Source of the DNA: Neurospora crassa OR74A
Taxonomy: Eukaryota; Ascomycota; Sordariomycetes; Sordariales; Sordariaceae
Assembly: GCF_000182925.2 (NCBI RefSeq)
Contig: NC_026501.1
Location: 2,542,001-2,606,000 of the forward strand
DNA length: 64,000 nucleotides
Direction of reading: 5' to 3'
The notes under the pieces are model-generated. The model did no database searches. It saw nothing but the letters and a program-made list of their open reading frames with translations, and was not told the DNA's origin. The translations under genes and the position numbers were made by a program. This document shows positions 35,401-47,496 of the stretch, piece after piece; position 1 is the stretch's first letter, and each line of letters opens with the position of its first letter.

Positions 35401-35603
35401 ATGTACAAGCCACCATGCAATAGGAAGCCAGGCCGTATTCAGGGGTAGTCACTCGCTTCAGGCATTGATGATGAGCCGCGGTTACCACCATCTGGGTAGC
35501 TTTAAATTTGTGATTTCTATGTAGCTTTCATTATCTCATAGCAGCTTGAAAGTCTTATCGTCCTGGATATCTTCGCTTAGGATTAAGTGGAACGTAAAGC
35601 CAT
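32484..35603. other. Gene-poor region, right part
   Basis: No gene seen. Present are a C8 run near 33292-33300, A/T-rich sequence at 34298-34350, GGTAGGTAG words at 33786-33793 and 34709-34725, and a long T-rich pyrimidine tract at 35275-35322. The right end is the 3' flank of the NAD(P)HX dehydratase gene. Confidence 0.5.
35275..35322. repeat. T-rich pyrimidine tract
   Basis: About 48 nt almost entirely T and C, including a run of about 13 T. Read on the minus strand it is a purine (A/G) tract. Length is likely to vary between isolates. Confidence 0.8.
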
Positions 35604-37034
35604 CTAGAGCTTCGCGTCAACCTCGCCAAACAGGTTCAAAAATGCTGTGTGTACTTCGTCTGTTAGATCGCTTGCTTGAAGACTGCGGCCCTTCTTGGCA
35701 AATGCCAGACGAGAGCATTCCTAGAGATAGATGTCAGCATCTGCCCGAGTATAACTAGGTATGGTCGATGCTGGGAGATATGAGGCGCAAAAGTCTCCGA
35801 ACCATAAACGAAAAATAACAAACAATATGACTCACCCTCGTGATGGCGCTTCCACCAAAGACAGCCAAACCAATCAACTCCTCCTTGTTGAGCTTATGAC
35901 CATGATCCCAGAGATCTTCAAGATACGCCCTTCGCCAGCCCAAAAACGTGGCAATACTTCCCGTCAACGTATCTCCCTGTCCACCACTCCTCTTCAGACC
36001 ACCCTTCAAGTCTACCGTAAGCGTCACCTTGCCGTCGCTCAGGTAGTCCTTGGCTCCCTTCTGCACAACCATGACGCCGCCGAGCGCCTTAGCCAGCGCC
36101 TCCACCTTGGCCGTCTCGCCCGCCGTCTCCTCAGCCTTTTCCACCTCTTCGTCCACGCCGAGCGCCTTGGTCAGTCGTCCGAATTCGACCACGTTGGGCG
36201 TCAAGACGGCGTTGTCGTACCCCTTGATGAGAGACGGGTCCTTGGTCACCAGCAAGAGGGCGTCGGCGTCGAGAACCATGGGAATTCCCTTCTCGCGCGC
36301 CGCGGTGATCACCTTGGCGCAAGTCTCTTGCATGAGAGGGTCGCGGCCAAGACCAGGACCGATAACGAGGACGTGTAGCCTGTCGAGCATGGGAATGATC
36401 TGGGCGGCTATCTGGGAAGGGTCGGTGTCAGGAGCGGACTTTGTGCGCGAGGGCGAGCTGCCGGAGTCCGAGGAGCTGAGGGCCGGCGGGGAGGAGCGCA
36501 TGAGTGGGTGGACCATGAGGTTGGGCGAGTAGGTTTTGATGACTTGAGCGGCGTTGGGAGTGCAGATTACGTGGGACTGTCGGTCCATGTTAGTCAGTCT
36601 CGGTACTGGCGATGTAGATGTGGGAGTTGGGTGGTTGAACTTACAAGATCAGCACCCAGTCTCGCACTCGCCATGGCGGAAAAGTAGGGAGCACCTGTGT
36701 AGTCCTCACTACCACCGATAACAGCTACACGACCGAGTTGTCCTATGATCGGGGAATGTCAAGTTAGCTACCTATCTCTAGTCCATCTTCCAGCTACTAT
36801 TACCAAAGAGATTCTCCTATCCCCCCCAAGCCGCACGATGGTTGGGAATAGCTTCCCCGCAAGCCCAGAGCAACAGTGGCGGAGCAAACAAGCCCATCTT
36901 CGTCAGAACTGAACTTGGTAAGACAAACCTTTATGGAATTTCTCCAGCATGGGCGGCACCATTTGCCGCACACGGGCTAGCATCTGCTTGGTTGTCGCCG
37001 ACATTTCTGGGCCGGTTGATGACTCGGAGGACAT
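35604..37034 (-). CDS. ATP-dependent (S)-NAD(P)H-hydrate dehydratase
   Basis: This repair enzyme restores NAD(P)H from its damaged hydrate (NAD(P)HX), using ATP; family CARKD/NNRD, ribokinase-like fold. Four exons, 37034-36929, 36742-36645, 36576-35836 and 35720-35604, give 353 aa. Motifs in order: [98 protein letters not shown], then the nucleotide-binding site [20 protein letters not shown], ending [19 protein letters not shown] Ser/Pro-rich insert (about residues 88-105) is extra. Two in-frame Met lie near the start (residues 1 and 11); the sequence after the second could give an alternative N terminus, as this enzyme is often dual-located. Confidence 0.95.
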
Positions 37035-38025
37035 GTCGTAAAAGAGGTGGTTAATAGTGGCTAGAACAGTGATGTTGTCAGTTTAACACAGATCTGTCCA
37101 ACAGAGTATAGTCTTCACTGGTCCAGAATATTTACGTTCCAAAACCAGGTGCTCGGATCCAAGAACAGCCCAGATCTTTGAAAGATGGGATGGGAATTGG
37201 AGCGCGTGGGATGACGCGGGGTGATGCCTTCCACTTACATTGGTGTTCTAAGCTCCGACACAACGACTTTGGAGTTCAACACGATTGATGAGCGATTGGG
37301 AGTTGAAAGGTATAGAGAGGGAAATGATAAGCTTGCCAGCAAATGAAGCGGGTTATTGGAGTTCTAACTGAATTCAAAGAAGTCTGATAACTCGGTAGCT
37401 GATCAATGAAAAGCGAAAACCCCATGCTCTTTGGGTGTGGCTGGTAGCTGCCCTGTTGGAGCTGTCGCTCATGATGTCACTAAAGCTACCCCACCAAGCC
37501 TCATCATCCCAACTGCCGCGGCTTGTCACCAGTCTTTCGGCTCACTCAGTCCAAAACAACCACATCGATCGCACATACTGTATGTACTGTGATCCGCAAA
37601 TTCAGCTTAGCTGATTGTTGACTACTGAATTGGTTCTTTAAATAGTGTGGCTCGTTGATTTGGAAGGCAGCTGAAAGTAAATCCTGCAATTATCTCGCTA
37701 GTCAAAACGAATTAGAACATCCACTGCCAAAAAGCTTTAAAAAATGCACGACGTGAACCTTTGCACAAGCCTTTCCATTGATTATAGAATTCATAACCTC
37801 GTATTTTCAGTGCCTGACAAAGGGAATAGAGTGCTTGATTGAGACTTGCTCTAATTTACAGTAGGTTCGGCTAGAGAATCTCTCCTTCTCACGCGTCCAT
37901 TTCTCAGTCCAGCACCCGACGGAGACGGAACACCTTCCTCTAGAAACACGGAACTGCGCGGGTAAAGATAACGAACCCACTGCTCGTTCTCAAGAACCAC
38001 GGGAATTAATTCAATTTATATGCAT
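37035..38025. other. Intergenic between NAD(P)HX dehydratase and atp-1
   Basis: This holds the upstream region of the dehydratase gene and the 3' flank of atp-1, both reading leftward. No other gene, repeat or RNA is visible. Confidence 0.5.
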
Positions 38026-40636
38026 TTAACCGAGGAAGCTCTTGGTGAAGGTCTGGATAACATCACGGAGCTTAGCCTCGAGGTCCTTGCTAATGGCACC
38101 CTCCTTGTCGATGGTGGCCATGATCTCAGGCTCGTTGGTCTTGAGGTGGGCGAGGAAGTCAGCCTCCCACTGGAGGATCTTGGCAACGGGGACGGAGTCG
38201 AGGAAACCGTTGACACCGGCGAAGATAAGGGGAACCATCTCGTTGACGGCCATAGGGGAGTACTGCTTCTGCTTGAGGAGCTCGGTCAACTGTAGATAGA
38301 CTCGTCAGCTCTGCACCAAGACATGGGGAGTTCAGCCTGTTTGCACTTACACGCTCACCACGGTTGAGGGTCTGCTTGGTAGCAGCATCAAGATCGGAAC
38401 CGAACTGGGCGAAGGCAGCGACCTCACGGTACTGGGCCAAGAAGAGCTTGAGCGAACCAGCGACTTGCTTCATGGCCTTGAGCTGGGCAGCGGAGCCGAC
38501 ACGAGAGACGGAAAGACCGACGTTGATGGCGGGACGGACACCCTTGTAGAAGAGCTCAGACTCCAAGAAGATCTGACCATCAGTGATGGAAATGACGTTG
38601 GTGGGAATGTAAGCGGACACATCACCACCCTGGGTCTCAATGACGGGAAGGGCAGTCATGGAACCACCGCCGTGGGTCTTGTTCATCTTGGCGGCACGCT
38701 CGAGAAGACGAGAGTGGAGGTAGAAGACATCACCGGGGTAAGCCTCACGACCGGGGGGACGACGGAGAAGAAGGGACATCTGACGGTAGGCAACGGCCTG
38801 CTTGGTAAGATCGTCAAAGATGACAAGGGAGTGCTTGCCGTTGTCTCTGAAGTATTCACCGACACACGCCTGTGTTTAGAAGCTTCTGGTTAGCCAGTCT
38901 GGTCTGATTGGTTTCGAACGGGCCGGGGGGCAGGAATCCGAGAAGAGGTGTGATGGGGTCTGATGGTGTTTGAGAGATCGGTGGAGAAATTCAACAGGGA
39001 GGTGCAAAAGTGTTGAAGGGGTCGTGCATATATCTGGGAAGGGTATGATGATGAATGGAAGGGGTTTCCAGTTATTTGGAAGACATCCTCCCATATATAG
39101 ACAAGGCGTCAAACGAAAATCTGGAGGTGTTCGAGCGGCAACTGAAGGGGTCTGCTGATAATTGGAGGGGACAAGATCCGGCAGCCACTTACACCAGTGA
39201 AAGGAGCGAGGTACTGGAGAGGAGCGGCCTCGGAGGCGGTGGCAGCGACGACGATGGAGTACTTCATGGCGTCGTTCTCCTCAAGGGTCTTGACGAGCTG
39301 AGCGACGGTGGAACGCTTCTGACCGACGGCAACGTAGACGCAGTAAAGCTTCTTGTCCTCGTCGGAACCGCTGTTCCAGCGCTTCTGGTTGAGAATGGCA
39401 TCGAGAGCCACGGCAGTCTTGCCGGTCTGACGATCACCAATGATCAACTCACGCTGACCACGACCAATGGGAACCATGGCGTCGACGGACTTGAGACCGG
39501 TCTGGACGGGCTGGTTGACGGACTGACGGGGAAGAATGCCGGGGGCCTTGAGCTGGGCACGACGCTTCTCCTTGCAGTTGATGGGGCCCTTGCCATCGAT
39601 GGGGTTACCGAGGGCATCGATGACACGGCCGAGAAGCTCGGGGCCGACGGGGACATCGACAATTTCACCGGTACGCTTGACAGTCTCGCCCTCCTTGACA
39701 AGACGATCGGAACCGAAAAGCACAACACCGACCTGGCCGGCCTCGAGGTTCATGCACATACCCTTGACGCCGGAGGCGAACCTGGGGATAAAGGGTCAGA
39801 TTTGGGGCGAAGGAGCATCCGTTAGGTTAGGGACTGGAACATACTCGACAAGCTCCTCAGCCTGAACGTTGGCCATGCCGTGAACACGGGCGATACCATC
39901 ACTATACGAGACGACACGTCAGCATCCACAAATTCACGTCATGGTCTCGCTAACCACAGGAGCAACACCGGCAGCAGCAGCATCATCATTGTCGCGAACA
40001 TCCAGCTTCGACGCATCTCGTGGTGGGTACGGTCGGGATCGTAGTCGTGGTAGTCGTTCTCGTTGTTGTTGTTGTTCTTGTTACTCCTCTTGTTGTCGTC
40101 GTGTCGTGATATGCTTGCTAAGCTTCTTTCGTGATACCGCGTTGACCCTGATGCTCTCTGCCGTTCCCCCTCTTTGCCAAGAACCGTAACCATAACCCAG
40201 AAAAACGTACCCGACGGAGAGGACGCGACCGGTCTCAGCGAGGTTGGACTCCTCCTGGACACCGCGGATTCTCTGCTCGAGGATGGAAGAGACCTCGGTG
40301 GGAGTGGCCTTGGCGTCGGCGTAGGTGCGGGCCTGGACGGCGGAAACTACAGGTGCGGCATTTCGCTGCTGTCGAGTTAGCCCTAGCCGAACTCCGAGAG
40401 GCATGCTTCACGACACATGGACAGCTCCCCCAACAAGCCCATCGACATCCTCAAGGCCATGCGCCATGATGACAAAGCTCCAAGCGCTCCGGGACCCGAT
40501 GAGGTTGAATAGAAGAGGCGGCCGGTGATGTTGAAGGTGGATCGGGTGTGCGGAGTTAACCTACCGCGGCGACTCTGCCAGTGGCAGAGAAGGCGCCGAC
40601 GGCGCGAGTGCTCTGACGGAGGGCGTTCCGGAACAT
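38026..40636 (-). CDS. atp-1: ATP synthase F1 subunit alpha, mitochondrial
   Basis: This is the regulatory nucleotide-binding subunit of the F1 hexamer. Six exons, 40636-40565, 40365-40211, 39901-39845, 39781-39193, 38869-38351 and 38289-38026, total 1656 nt or 551 aa. The presequence [20 protein letters not shown] is basic and Ser/Arg-rich; the mature part begins near [20 protein letters not shown]. The Walker A motif is [10 protein letters not shown]; other family marks are [50 protein letters not shown] and the C-terminal [14 protein letters not shown]. Codon choice is strongly biased, fitting high expression. Intron 1 ends in a tandem CAGCAG acceptor; using the first CAG would add one Gln to the presequence. 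The 309-nt intron 2 carries GTT/GTC repeats. Confidence 0.98.
40041..40104. repeat. Trinucleotide-rich tract in atp-1 intron 2
   Basis: GTT/GTC-type triplets dominate (CGTTGTTGTTGTTGTTCTTG and TTGTTGTCGTCGTG). It lies within the intron at 40210-39902. Confidence 0.75.
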
Positions 40637-42692
40637 GTTGTGGAGGTGTCTGTTCGTGACGAGCAGAAGGAATGCAATCGCAACACAATTGCAATTGCGT
40701 GGAGGGGAGATGTAGCGGGAGGTTGATGGAGGTTTGGAGAGCCCGGCGTGAGGAAAATTGTCGAGTGGCCTTGGTTCAAAGGGAAAAGGTGGGGCAAAGC
40801 TTGGGCGACACCAATCAGCAATCGGCTGAGAATTTTGCTCTCTACCAGAATCCCGAGCAACTCCACCAACCACGCCTCCAAAATCGAGAGGTTTCTGAGG
40901 TTACTACAAAAAGGCAGCGCATCCGCATTTCACCCACCTTCACCCGCCATCAATCTCCCCTCCCCGCCTCGAGCCTTGGTTCCGAGCCGAAAGATCGAAG
41001 GCATTGATTGCTGCATTCCATGTCCAGTTCCCCATTCTGACTGCAGCCGGCCCCGGAGCTCCGTGATGACAGCAGCCTACCTACCGTTTCCATCCTGCTC
41101 CTCTGCCCCGACCTCAGCAAAGGTCTCTCAGGTCTCCAGCTCTGAGCGCCTTGCTCCCGTCCGGCGGCGGGCTGCATCCTTCAGGTGTCAAGCTCTGGCG
41201 GCCAGAAGTCTGCCCATCTGCCCAATAATGTAATCCGTCGCCCGGGTAATCCCGGAGAAATGTCGCAACCTACCAGAAGCTCTGGCCGCCCCCGGTTTGG
41301 CGTTTGGCAATTTGGCACCTCACTTCAGTTTCAGGCCAGCTCTCGGGTTTCACGCTGGTAGCTCATTGTAGCTTCAGCTGAGGTGCTGGAGTGGTGCACG
41401 GGCTGCACACCCGATTGTTATTTTAGGTCGAATAGGATTCCCAACGTCTTCCCCAGGTTTTGTGCGCCATCACTATGTACTTCAAGATAACATCACCCAG
41501 GAACGCAATATCCGGTCTTTCATCTTGTCAAGGGAGCTCCATTCATTATCCGGAGAATTACAGTTTGAGCAGCACTTCGCATCGTATCGCAAATGAATGG
41601 TGTCTGCCAGCTGGCTACATTCCTACCTCCCCTCACCATTCAACCGACGCCATCTCATTTTGACTGGCTGCTGGCTGCTGACTGCCAACGTTTGAACTTG
41701 TCAAGGCGCTTCTGTGGCATCTCCACATAATGACTTGTACCCAGTCCCGGGCCGTTCCAAGATATCACCAAACCTCTTTCCCTCGGACTCCGCCCCCACG
41801 TCTGAACGAAACCAACCAGACCAGACTAACTAAACAAGGAGCTTCAAATGCTGTCTGTCGGTGACTGCTATCCGAAGCTATGAGCTAAGTATTAGATGCC
41901 AGCAACAGGTGCTTACTATAGCAAGCAATTGCCTGAACCAATCTTTCGGGTCGTAGTGAGGTTCCGTGTCAACTTGGGTTTCTGGATATCTGAGCGATAA
42001 CTCCCACGCGCATTTTGAGACAACGCAGAGCCTGGGAGAAACTGCTTGGAAGGCCGACAGACACTCTGGTAGATTTCTCACCTCTCCCGATTCATGCTCA
42101 CGTTTGTGATTCTGATTACTTGGAGGTTGTTTGTAGATTAACCGGTACCGAGTGATCAATCCAACCTCTTCAGGAACAGAGGTTTCAAGGGAGGAAGGCG
42201 GCTTGTGTTTGTTCAACGCTTCGTTCCGTTGAAGCCAATTCGCCTCTATCCCCAAAATAAGGGTTAGGGTTAAAGCAGCAGTCTGCCAGGTACTTGTAGT
42301 GTACTTGTATCTGTACTGGGCAGACCAGGACCCCCCTGTGTTGGCTGTCGCGTGGCGCCCTACGTTGTCACGGTCTCGGTGTCGCAGATGGCCGAAGTCG
42401 AGGCCCTTCAACAACTCCATCTCCGTCAAAGGGACCACCTCGTCCTTGTCCCAAACAGTATCTGAATAGCGACCGAATCGGTCATGTTTTGCCCCTAGGG
42501 TTCAATCTGTCCTACAAAGAATACAACATCCTGCACGCCGGTCGCGCAGTCTCTGCTGCTATTGAGTAGTAGCACCTCTCTTTTTCTGGTGAACGGGTTC
42601 CCTTGATCCCGCCAAACAGCCACATCGAGGTGCAATCGGGTACAAAAACAACTAGATTATCTGGGCGCAATCGCTCCTCGCCCGTCCTCAGT
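40637..42692. promoter_or_regulatory. Divergent upstream region of atp-1 and dapB
   Basis: About 2.06 kb between start codons. No gene is supported; the 186-codon minus frame at 41878-42438 has no recognisable domain. A telobox-like AAGGGTTAGGGTTAA (two TTAGGG-type units) lies at 42257-42271. Such boxes bind Tbf1/TRF-like proteins in promoters of other fungi; a role here is inference. Confidence 0.5.
42257..42271. promoter_or_regulatory. Telobox-like AGGGTTAGGGTTA
   Basis: Two TTAGGG-type units (fungal telomere repeat) occur inside the atp-1/dapB intergenic region, about 430 bp before dapB. Known family behaviour: Tbf1/TRF-like proteins bind such boxes in promoters of other fungi. Binding here is inference. 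Confidence 0.4.
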
Positions 42693-45530
42693 ATGCCATC
42701 CACGTACTCGGACGATAATACGCTACGGTCTGGCCTTGATCGCTTCAGAGACCATAGCCCCAGCCAGCACCGAAGAAGCATGTCGCAAGAAACCGACTCT
42801 ACCGTATCCACGACGAGTATCGTCTTCGATCGCATACAAGAGCGTCTCGATACCAAGGAGTTTCCGGCTCGCGGCACCGATGGCGACGACAATGATTCAC
42901 TCAAGGACGAACTAAATAATGACGATCTCGAGACTGGGCCCTTCTTGGGTAATGCGAGCCCCTCTTCCCGTTCAAACCAGCGCTCATCCGCCGACGGTCA
43001 GCGTATGGATCGCAGTTTGAGGAGATGGCTATTCATAGTGTCGGGAGCGCTGGTCGCCACTTGGGTCATCGGCCTGATCTTCTTCGTCTCGTCCAAGGCC
43101 TACAAGCCATCCTCCTCCTTCGCGCATGACCCCCAAGCAACAGTCACGCACGGCAGTGGAAAGAAGGTCACCCTAGACCAAGTCTTAAACAATGAATGGC
43201 GTGCCAAGAGCCATTCCATCAGCTGGATCGCTGGTGTAAACGGAGAAGATGGCCTTCTTCTAGAGAAGGAGGGCGCAAATAAAGACTACCTTGTGGTCGA
43301 AGATGTGCGAGCTCAGAACCCTTCCTCCGTTGAAGCCTCCAAAAGCAAGACCCTGATCAAAGACAAATTGTTTGAATTTGCCAACAAAACATACTGGCCT
43401 ACTGTCACCGTTCCAAGCCGGGACTTGAAGAAAGTCTTGCTTGCGACCGACGTTCAGAACAATTGGCGCCACTCATACTACGCTGTCTACTGGATCTTTG
43501 ACGTTGAGACTCAGCAAGCTGAGCCTCTGGTTCCCTACGATGCCGATGCTCGTCTCCAGCTGGCGTCATGGAGCCCCACCAGTGATGCCATTGTCTACAC
43601 CCGGGATAACAACATGTTTCTTCGCAAACTCGACAGCGATAAGATTGTGCAAATCACCAGGGACGGCAGTGCAGACGTTTTCAACGGTGTCCCCGACTGG
43701 GTCTACGAGGAAGAGGTGTTGGCAAGTGGTGTTGCGACCTGGTGGTCCGAGGACGGCAATTATGTTGCCTTTTTGCGGACCAACGAAACAGGCGTCCCCG
43801 AGTATCCCATCCAGTACTTTGTGTCTAGGCCCAGTGGTGAGGAGCCCAAACCGGGAGAGGAGAACTACCCCGAGGTCAGACAAATCAAGTATCCAAAGGC
43901 CGGTGCACACAACCCCATTGTCGACCTCAAGTTCTATGATGTCAAACGTGGCGATGTCTTCTCTGTTGATATATCAGGCCGTTTTGCCGACGACGATCGC
44001 CTTATCACCGAGGTCATCTGGGCCGGAAAGCAGGTCTTGATCAAGGAGACGAACAGAGTGAGTGATGTGATGCGCGTCGTGCTGGTTGACGTGGGATCGC
44101 GCACCGGAAAGGCAGTCAGAACCGTTGATGTCAACGACATCGACGGTGGCTGGTTTGAGATCTCCCACAAGACCAAGTTCATCCCGGCCGATCCTGCCAA
44201 CGGTCGTCCTGATGATGGCTATGTGGACACTATCATTCACAACAATGGTGATCATCTAGCATACTTCACGCCGTTGGACAATCCAAACCCCATCATGCTC
44301 ACCTCTGGGGACTACGAAGTTGTCGATGCGCCATCTGCCGTTGACCTGCAAAGGAACCTGGTCTACTTTGTTTCTACGAAAGAATCCTCGATCCAGCGTC
44401 ATGTCTACCAGGTCAAGCTGACCGGAGAAGATATGACACCGGTGACGGACACTTCCAAGGAGGGTTACTACGCCATCTCATTCTCGACCGGTGCCGGATA
44501 CGCCTTGGTGTCCTACCAGGGCCCAAACATCCCCTGGCAAAAGGTCATCAGCACCCCTAGCAACCCCGACAAGTACGAGCACGTCGTGGAGGAGAACAAA
44601 GATCTCGCCGAAGCCGCCAAGAAGCACGAACTTCCTATCAATATCTATGGCACCATCAACGTTGACGGCGTAGAACTTAACTACATCGAGAGACGTCCGC
44701 CACATTTTGACAAGAACAAGAAGTATCCCGTGCTGTTCCAGCAGTACAGCGGTCCTGTCTCCCAGACCGTCAAGAAAACCTTTGCTGTTGACTTCCAATC
44801 GTTTGTGGCTGCTGGTCTCGGTTATATCTGCGTTACGGTTGACGGGCGTGGAACAGGCTTCATCGGCCGTAAGAACCGTGTCATTATCCGGGGCAACCTC
44901 GGTACCTGGGAATCTCACGATCAAATCGCTGCCGCGAAGCACTGGGCTCAGAAGGATTACATAGACGAAGACCGTCTTGCTATATGGGGCTGGAGCTACG
45001 GCGGCTACATGACGCTCAAGACCCTCGAGCAGGATGCGGGACAGACCTTCAAGTACGGCATGGCCGTCGCCCCCGTCACCGACTGGCGCTTCTACGACAG
45101 CATCTACACGGAGCGGTACATGCGCACCCCCCAGACGAATCCCGAGGGCTACGAATCAGCCGCCGTCACCAACGTTACTGCCCTTTCGCAGAACGTACGC
45201 TTTCTCTTGATGCACGGCGTGGCCGACGATAACGTTCACATGCAGAACTCTTTGACGCTCTTGGACGCGCTCGATCAGCGGAGCGTTGAGAACTATGATG
45301 TTCAGGTTTTTCCGGATAGTGATCATGGCATTTATTTCCATAATGCTAACCGGATCGTGTTTGATAGTGAGTACTTCAATGTGTTGTTATGGCCGAGTCG
45401 ACCAGAATCGCTGACTGAAATCTACACAGAACTGACTAACTGGCTGGTCAATGCTTTTAACGGCGAATGGTTGAAAATCGCCAACGCGCAGCCTAACGGC
45501 ATGAAGCGGCGTGCTCTTCCCACTGCTTGA
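42693..45530 (+). CDS. dapB: Dipeptidyl aminopeptidase B (type IV, vacuolar)
   Basis: A type II membrane serine exopeptidase of the S9B family that removes X-Pro and X-Ala dipeptides, located in the vacuole in yeast and Aspergillus. Exons 42693-45366 and 45430-45530 give 924 aa. The start [20 protein letters not shown] is the first ATG of the frame. An acidic cytosolic N terminus is followed by the membrane span [20 protein letters not shown], a beta-propeller ([25 protein letters not shown]) and the hydrolase domain. The triad is visible: Ser768 in GWSYGGYM, Asp845 in HGVADDNVH and His878 in SDHGIYFHN. The 63-nt intron restores [14 protein letters not shown]; it is a multiple of three and stop-free, so retention would insert 21 residues. 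Confidence 0.96.
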   Translation: MPSTYSDDNTLRSGLDRFRDHSPSQHRRSMSQETDSTVSTTSIVFDRIQERLDTKEFPARGTDGDDNDSLKDELNNDDLETGPFLGNASPSSRSNQRSSADGQRMDRSLRRWLFIVSGALVATWVIGLIFFVSSKAYKPSSSFAHDPQATVTHGSGKKVTLDQVLNNEWRAKSHSISWIAGVNGEDGLLLEKEGANKDYLVVEDVRAQNPSSVEASKSKTLIKDKLFEFANKTYWPTVTVPSRDLKKVLLATDVQNNWRHSYYAVYWIFDVETQQAEPLVPYDADARLQLASWSPTSDAIVYTRDNNMFLRKLDSDKIVQITRDGSADVFNGVPDWVYEEEVLASGVATWWSEDGNYVAFLRTNETGVPEYPIQYFVSRPSGEEPKPGEENYPEVRQIKYPKAGAHNPIVDLKFYDVKRGDVFSVDISGRFADDDRLITEVIWAGKQVLIKETNRVSDVMRVVLVDVGSRTGKAVRTVDVNDIDGGWFEISHKTKFIPADPANGRPDDGYVDTIIHNNGDHLAYFTPLDNPNPIMLTSGDYEVVDAPSAVDLQRNLVYFVSTKESSIQRHVYQVKLTGEDMTPVTDTSKEGYYAISFSTGAGYALVSYQGPNIPWQKVISTPSNPDKYEHVVEENKDLAEAAKKHELPINIYGTINVDGVELNYIERRPPHFDKNKKYPVLFQQYSGPVSQTVKKTFAVDFQSFVAAGLGYICVTVDGRGTGFIGRKNRVIIRGNLGTWESHDQIAAAKHWAQKDYIDEDRLAIWGWSYGGYMTLKTLEQDAGQTFKYGMAVAPVTDWRFYDSIYTERYMRTPQTNPEGYESAAVTNVTALSQNVRFLLMHGVADDNVHMQNSLTLLDALDQRSVENYDVQVFPDSDHGIYFHNANRIVFDSEYFNVLLWPSRPESLTEIYTELTNWLVNAFNGEWLKIANAQPNGMKRRALPTA

Positions 45531-46328
45531 CCATGATAAACAGTATCTGGTCAAGGTACAGAGTTGCTCCATGCTTCTGGCGTTTGGGTGGACAAAGTAG
45601 GCGTTTCGGCTTGGTTGGCTGTCAAGCAGGTGATTGGTTTTTTTTCTTCCTGTTTTGTTTTTGCATCCACTTTTAGGGACAGCCGAAAAAAAGAAAAAAA
45701 GATACACCATAATATGCATATATATATACCCTACATATGATGTAGTTCTTTAGCTCCCTTGAGAGTCACATGCTGTTTACCGGGCCACACATGATTTGTA
45801 TTACGAGGTGTCATCCTGCCAGTTCGGTCCAACCCATCCATTCGTCCAGCTGGTTCTCCGCTTCCGCCAACAAGAATCCAAACACTTCAGTGATGAACGA
45901 CCGAGTTTGCAAGCGATGCTTCCAAGCGTAAGGACGAATGGATGATAGGTTGGTGGCTGGGTACGTTCCCGGATTTCCCAAAATAAGAATGTAGGTGGAA
46001 GACGGTGAGAAAGTAGGTAGTATTTCCCCACAAACCCCATCCGGATATTTGGGACGTGGTTCCCTTGTGGTATCGTTGCATTTTCATCTCAACCTCAAGC
46101 TCCAGGAATGCGATCCCGGCCGAAGGGGATCACCTATGTGTGTGCGGTTGATGATGCCCTCCGCTCAAATCAGCCGGGGAGTTATGTCCCGGGGTTGAGT
46201 ACGTAGCAGCAGAGGAATGTGAGAGATATAACAAGCTTTCCCTCTAACCGTCACAAATACCATCGTTCCTAGGTTACGAAGACGTCGATACTCCTGTCTT
46301 CCCACTGTCCATCGACCTTTCGGACAAG
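45531..46328. other. Intergenic, dapB 3' flank and GH131 promoter
   Basis: A short alternating AT run (ATATGCATATATATATA) at 45712-45728 and A-rich sequence at 45685-45702 lie in the presumed 3' region of dapB. No gene seen. Confidence 0.5.
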
Positions 46329-47496
46329 ATGCTCACCCCAACCATCCTCACCCTTCTATCCACCTTAGCAACTACCGCCCTCGCCGTTCCCCAACCCCAC
46401 GCCGCGTTAATCAAATGCCCTGTGATCCTCGACGGCCGCATCAAGATCCATACACAGCTAATGGACTTCGACAGCTCCGCCACCTCTCTCTTCAACCCGG
46501 ACAGTGTCAAGGGATCCAGTCTCAAATGGAGCCAGATCATTCAATTCCCTGAGGGGGACAAGGGGAGCCGTTTTGATGGTTGCAGCCATAAACCTCTGGA
46601 GGTGACTATTGCCGATGCGAGTGTGTTCAAGACACAGTATGGGTTTCGGAGGGCTGGGTTGATTTTCAATGGGGAGTGAGTACACCCCAATGACCTGGTG
46701 GTGATGATTGGCAAGATTTATGGGGAGCAGGGTGGTATAGAGGTTGGTTGGGGTTTGGGAAGATGGTTGCTGATATTGAAATGGAAAATCTAGCAAAAAC
46801 ATCGGCAGCCCTGCGTCCAGAGGAGTGAAGACACTACATTTTAGTGTCAGGCAGGATGAAGCAAGAGGGTTGAATTTAACACATGAGTATCTTGTAAGCT
46901 TTGGTTCTTTCTTTCGTTTCCTTCTCTCCCTTCCTCCTTTCTCTTTTTCTTTGTTTTCTGCTCCATGCTTCCCTTGGTCGTCAATTCTTGTTACTGACTG
47001 GTCCGTGTGATAGAACGTCTGGCACGAAACCTCCGACTGGTCCGCCAACCAGTTCAACTTTGTAACCGGCACCATCATCGGCCAGGAAGGCAGCCTAGCC
47101 AAGAACACCTTCAAGATCATGAGCCGAGAGAACAAGTTGATCTGGTCAACGCCTATTGAGCAGAAGGAGTGGCAGAATTTTGCTATTACTCTGGATTTCA
47201 ACAAGAAGCATGTTGCTCTCCCCAGTTCTTCGTCCTTGATTTCATTGACTGACCAAAAAGATAACAGCACGCTACGTCTCTACTATTCCAAAGGCCATGA
47301 ACCTTTGCGTAGTGTTACTCAGGCTGTGCCGAACAATAATGCGGGAGAAGGCCAATATCAAATTGGCATTCTCAAGAAGCCTACTGGCACTGATGATGTG
47401 GTAAATTCGGGGTATCAGGAGAGTGACATCGATGAAGGACAGATCTATGGGGGGATTTTTATCGAGGATAGTGCAAATGGGTGTGTGTCTCTGTAG
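46329..47496 (+). CDS. Secreted glycoside hydrolase family 131 (beta-glucanase)
   Basis: GH131 enzymes cleave beta-1,3, beta-1,6 and beta-1,4 glucans of plant or fungal walls. Exons 46329-46675, 46794-46893 and 47014-47496 give 309 aa. The signal peptide MLTPTILTLLSTLATTALAV precedes the mature start VPQPHAALIKCPVILDGRIK. Family marks follow in order: SLKWSQIIQFP, SRFDGCSHKPLEVTI, QYGFRRAGLIFNGD, GVKTLHFSVRQDEARGLNLTHEYLNVWHE, NQFNFVTGTIIGQ, GQYQIGILKKPTGT and GYQESDIDEGQIYGGIFIEDS, ending CVSL. Both junctions restore conserved text. A segment of about 17 residues after LDFNKKH (VALPSSSSLISLTDQKD) is absent from the relatives I remember; it has no usable in-phase GT-AG pair, so I leave it as coding. 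Confidence 0.93.

Noticed and set aside
39055-39825. 256-codon plus-strand frame opposite atp-1
   Set aside because: Antisense shadow of the ATP synthase alpha exons.
41878-42438. 186-codon minus frame upstream of dapB
   Set aside because: No domain, no coding bias and no splice partner; probably chance.
42603-42692. N-terminal extension of dapB by 30 residues
   Set aside because: The extension would begin at a TTG, not an ATG; the first ATG, at 42693, gives the usual protein length.
46458-47270. 270-codon minus frame across the GH131 gene
   Set aside because: It crosses both GH131 introns and exons; the plus-strand gene has a signal peptide, family motifs and consistent splicing.
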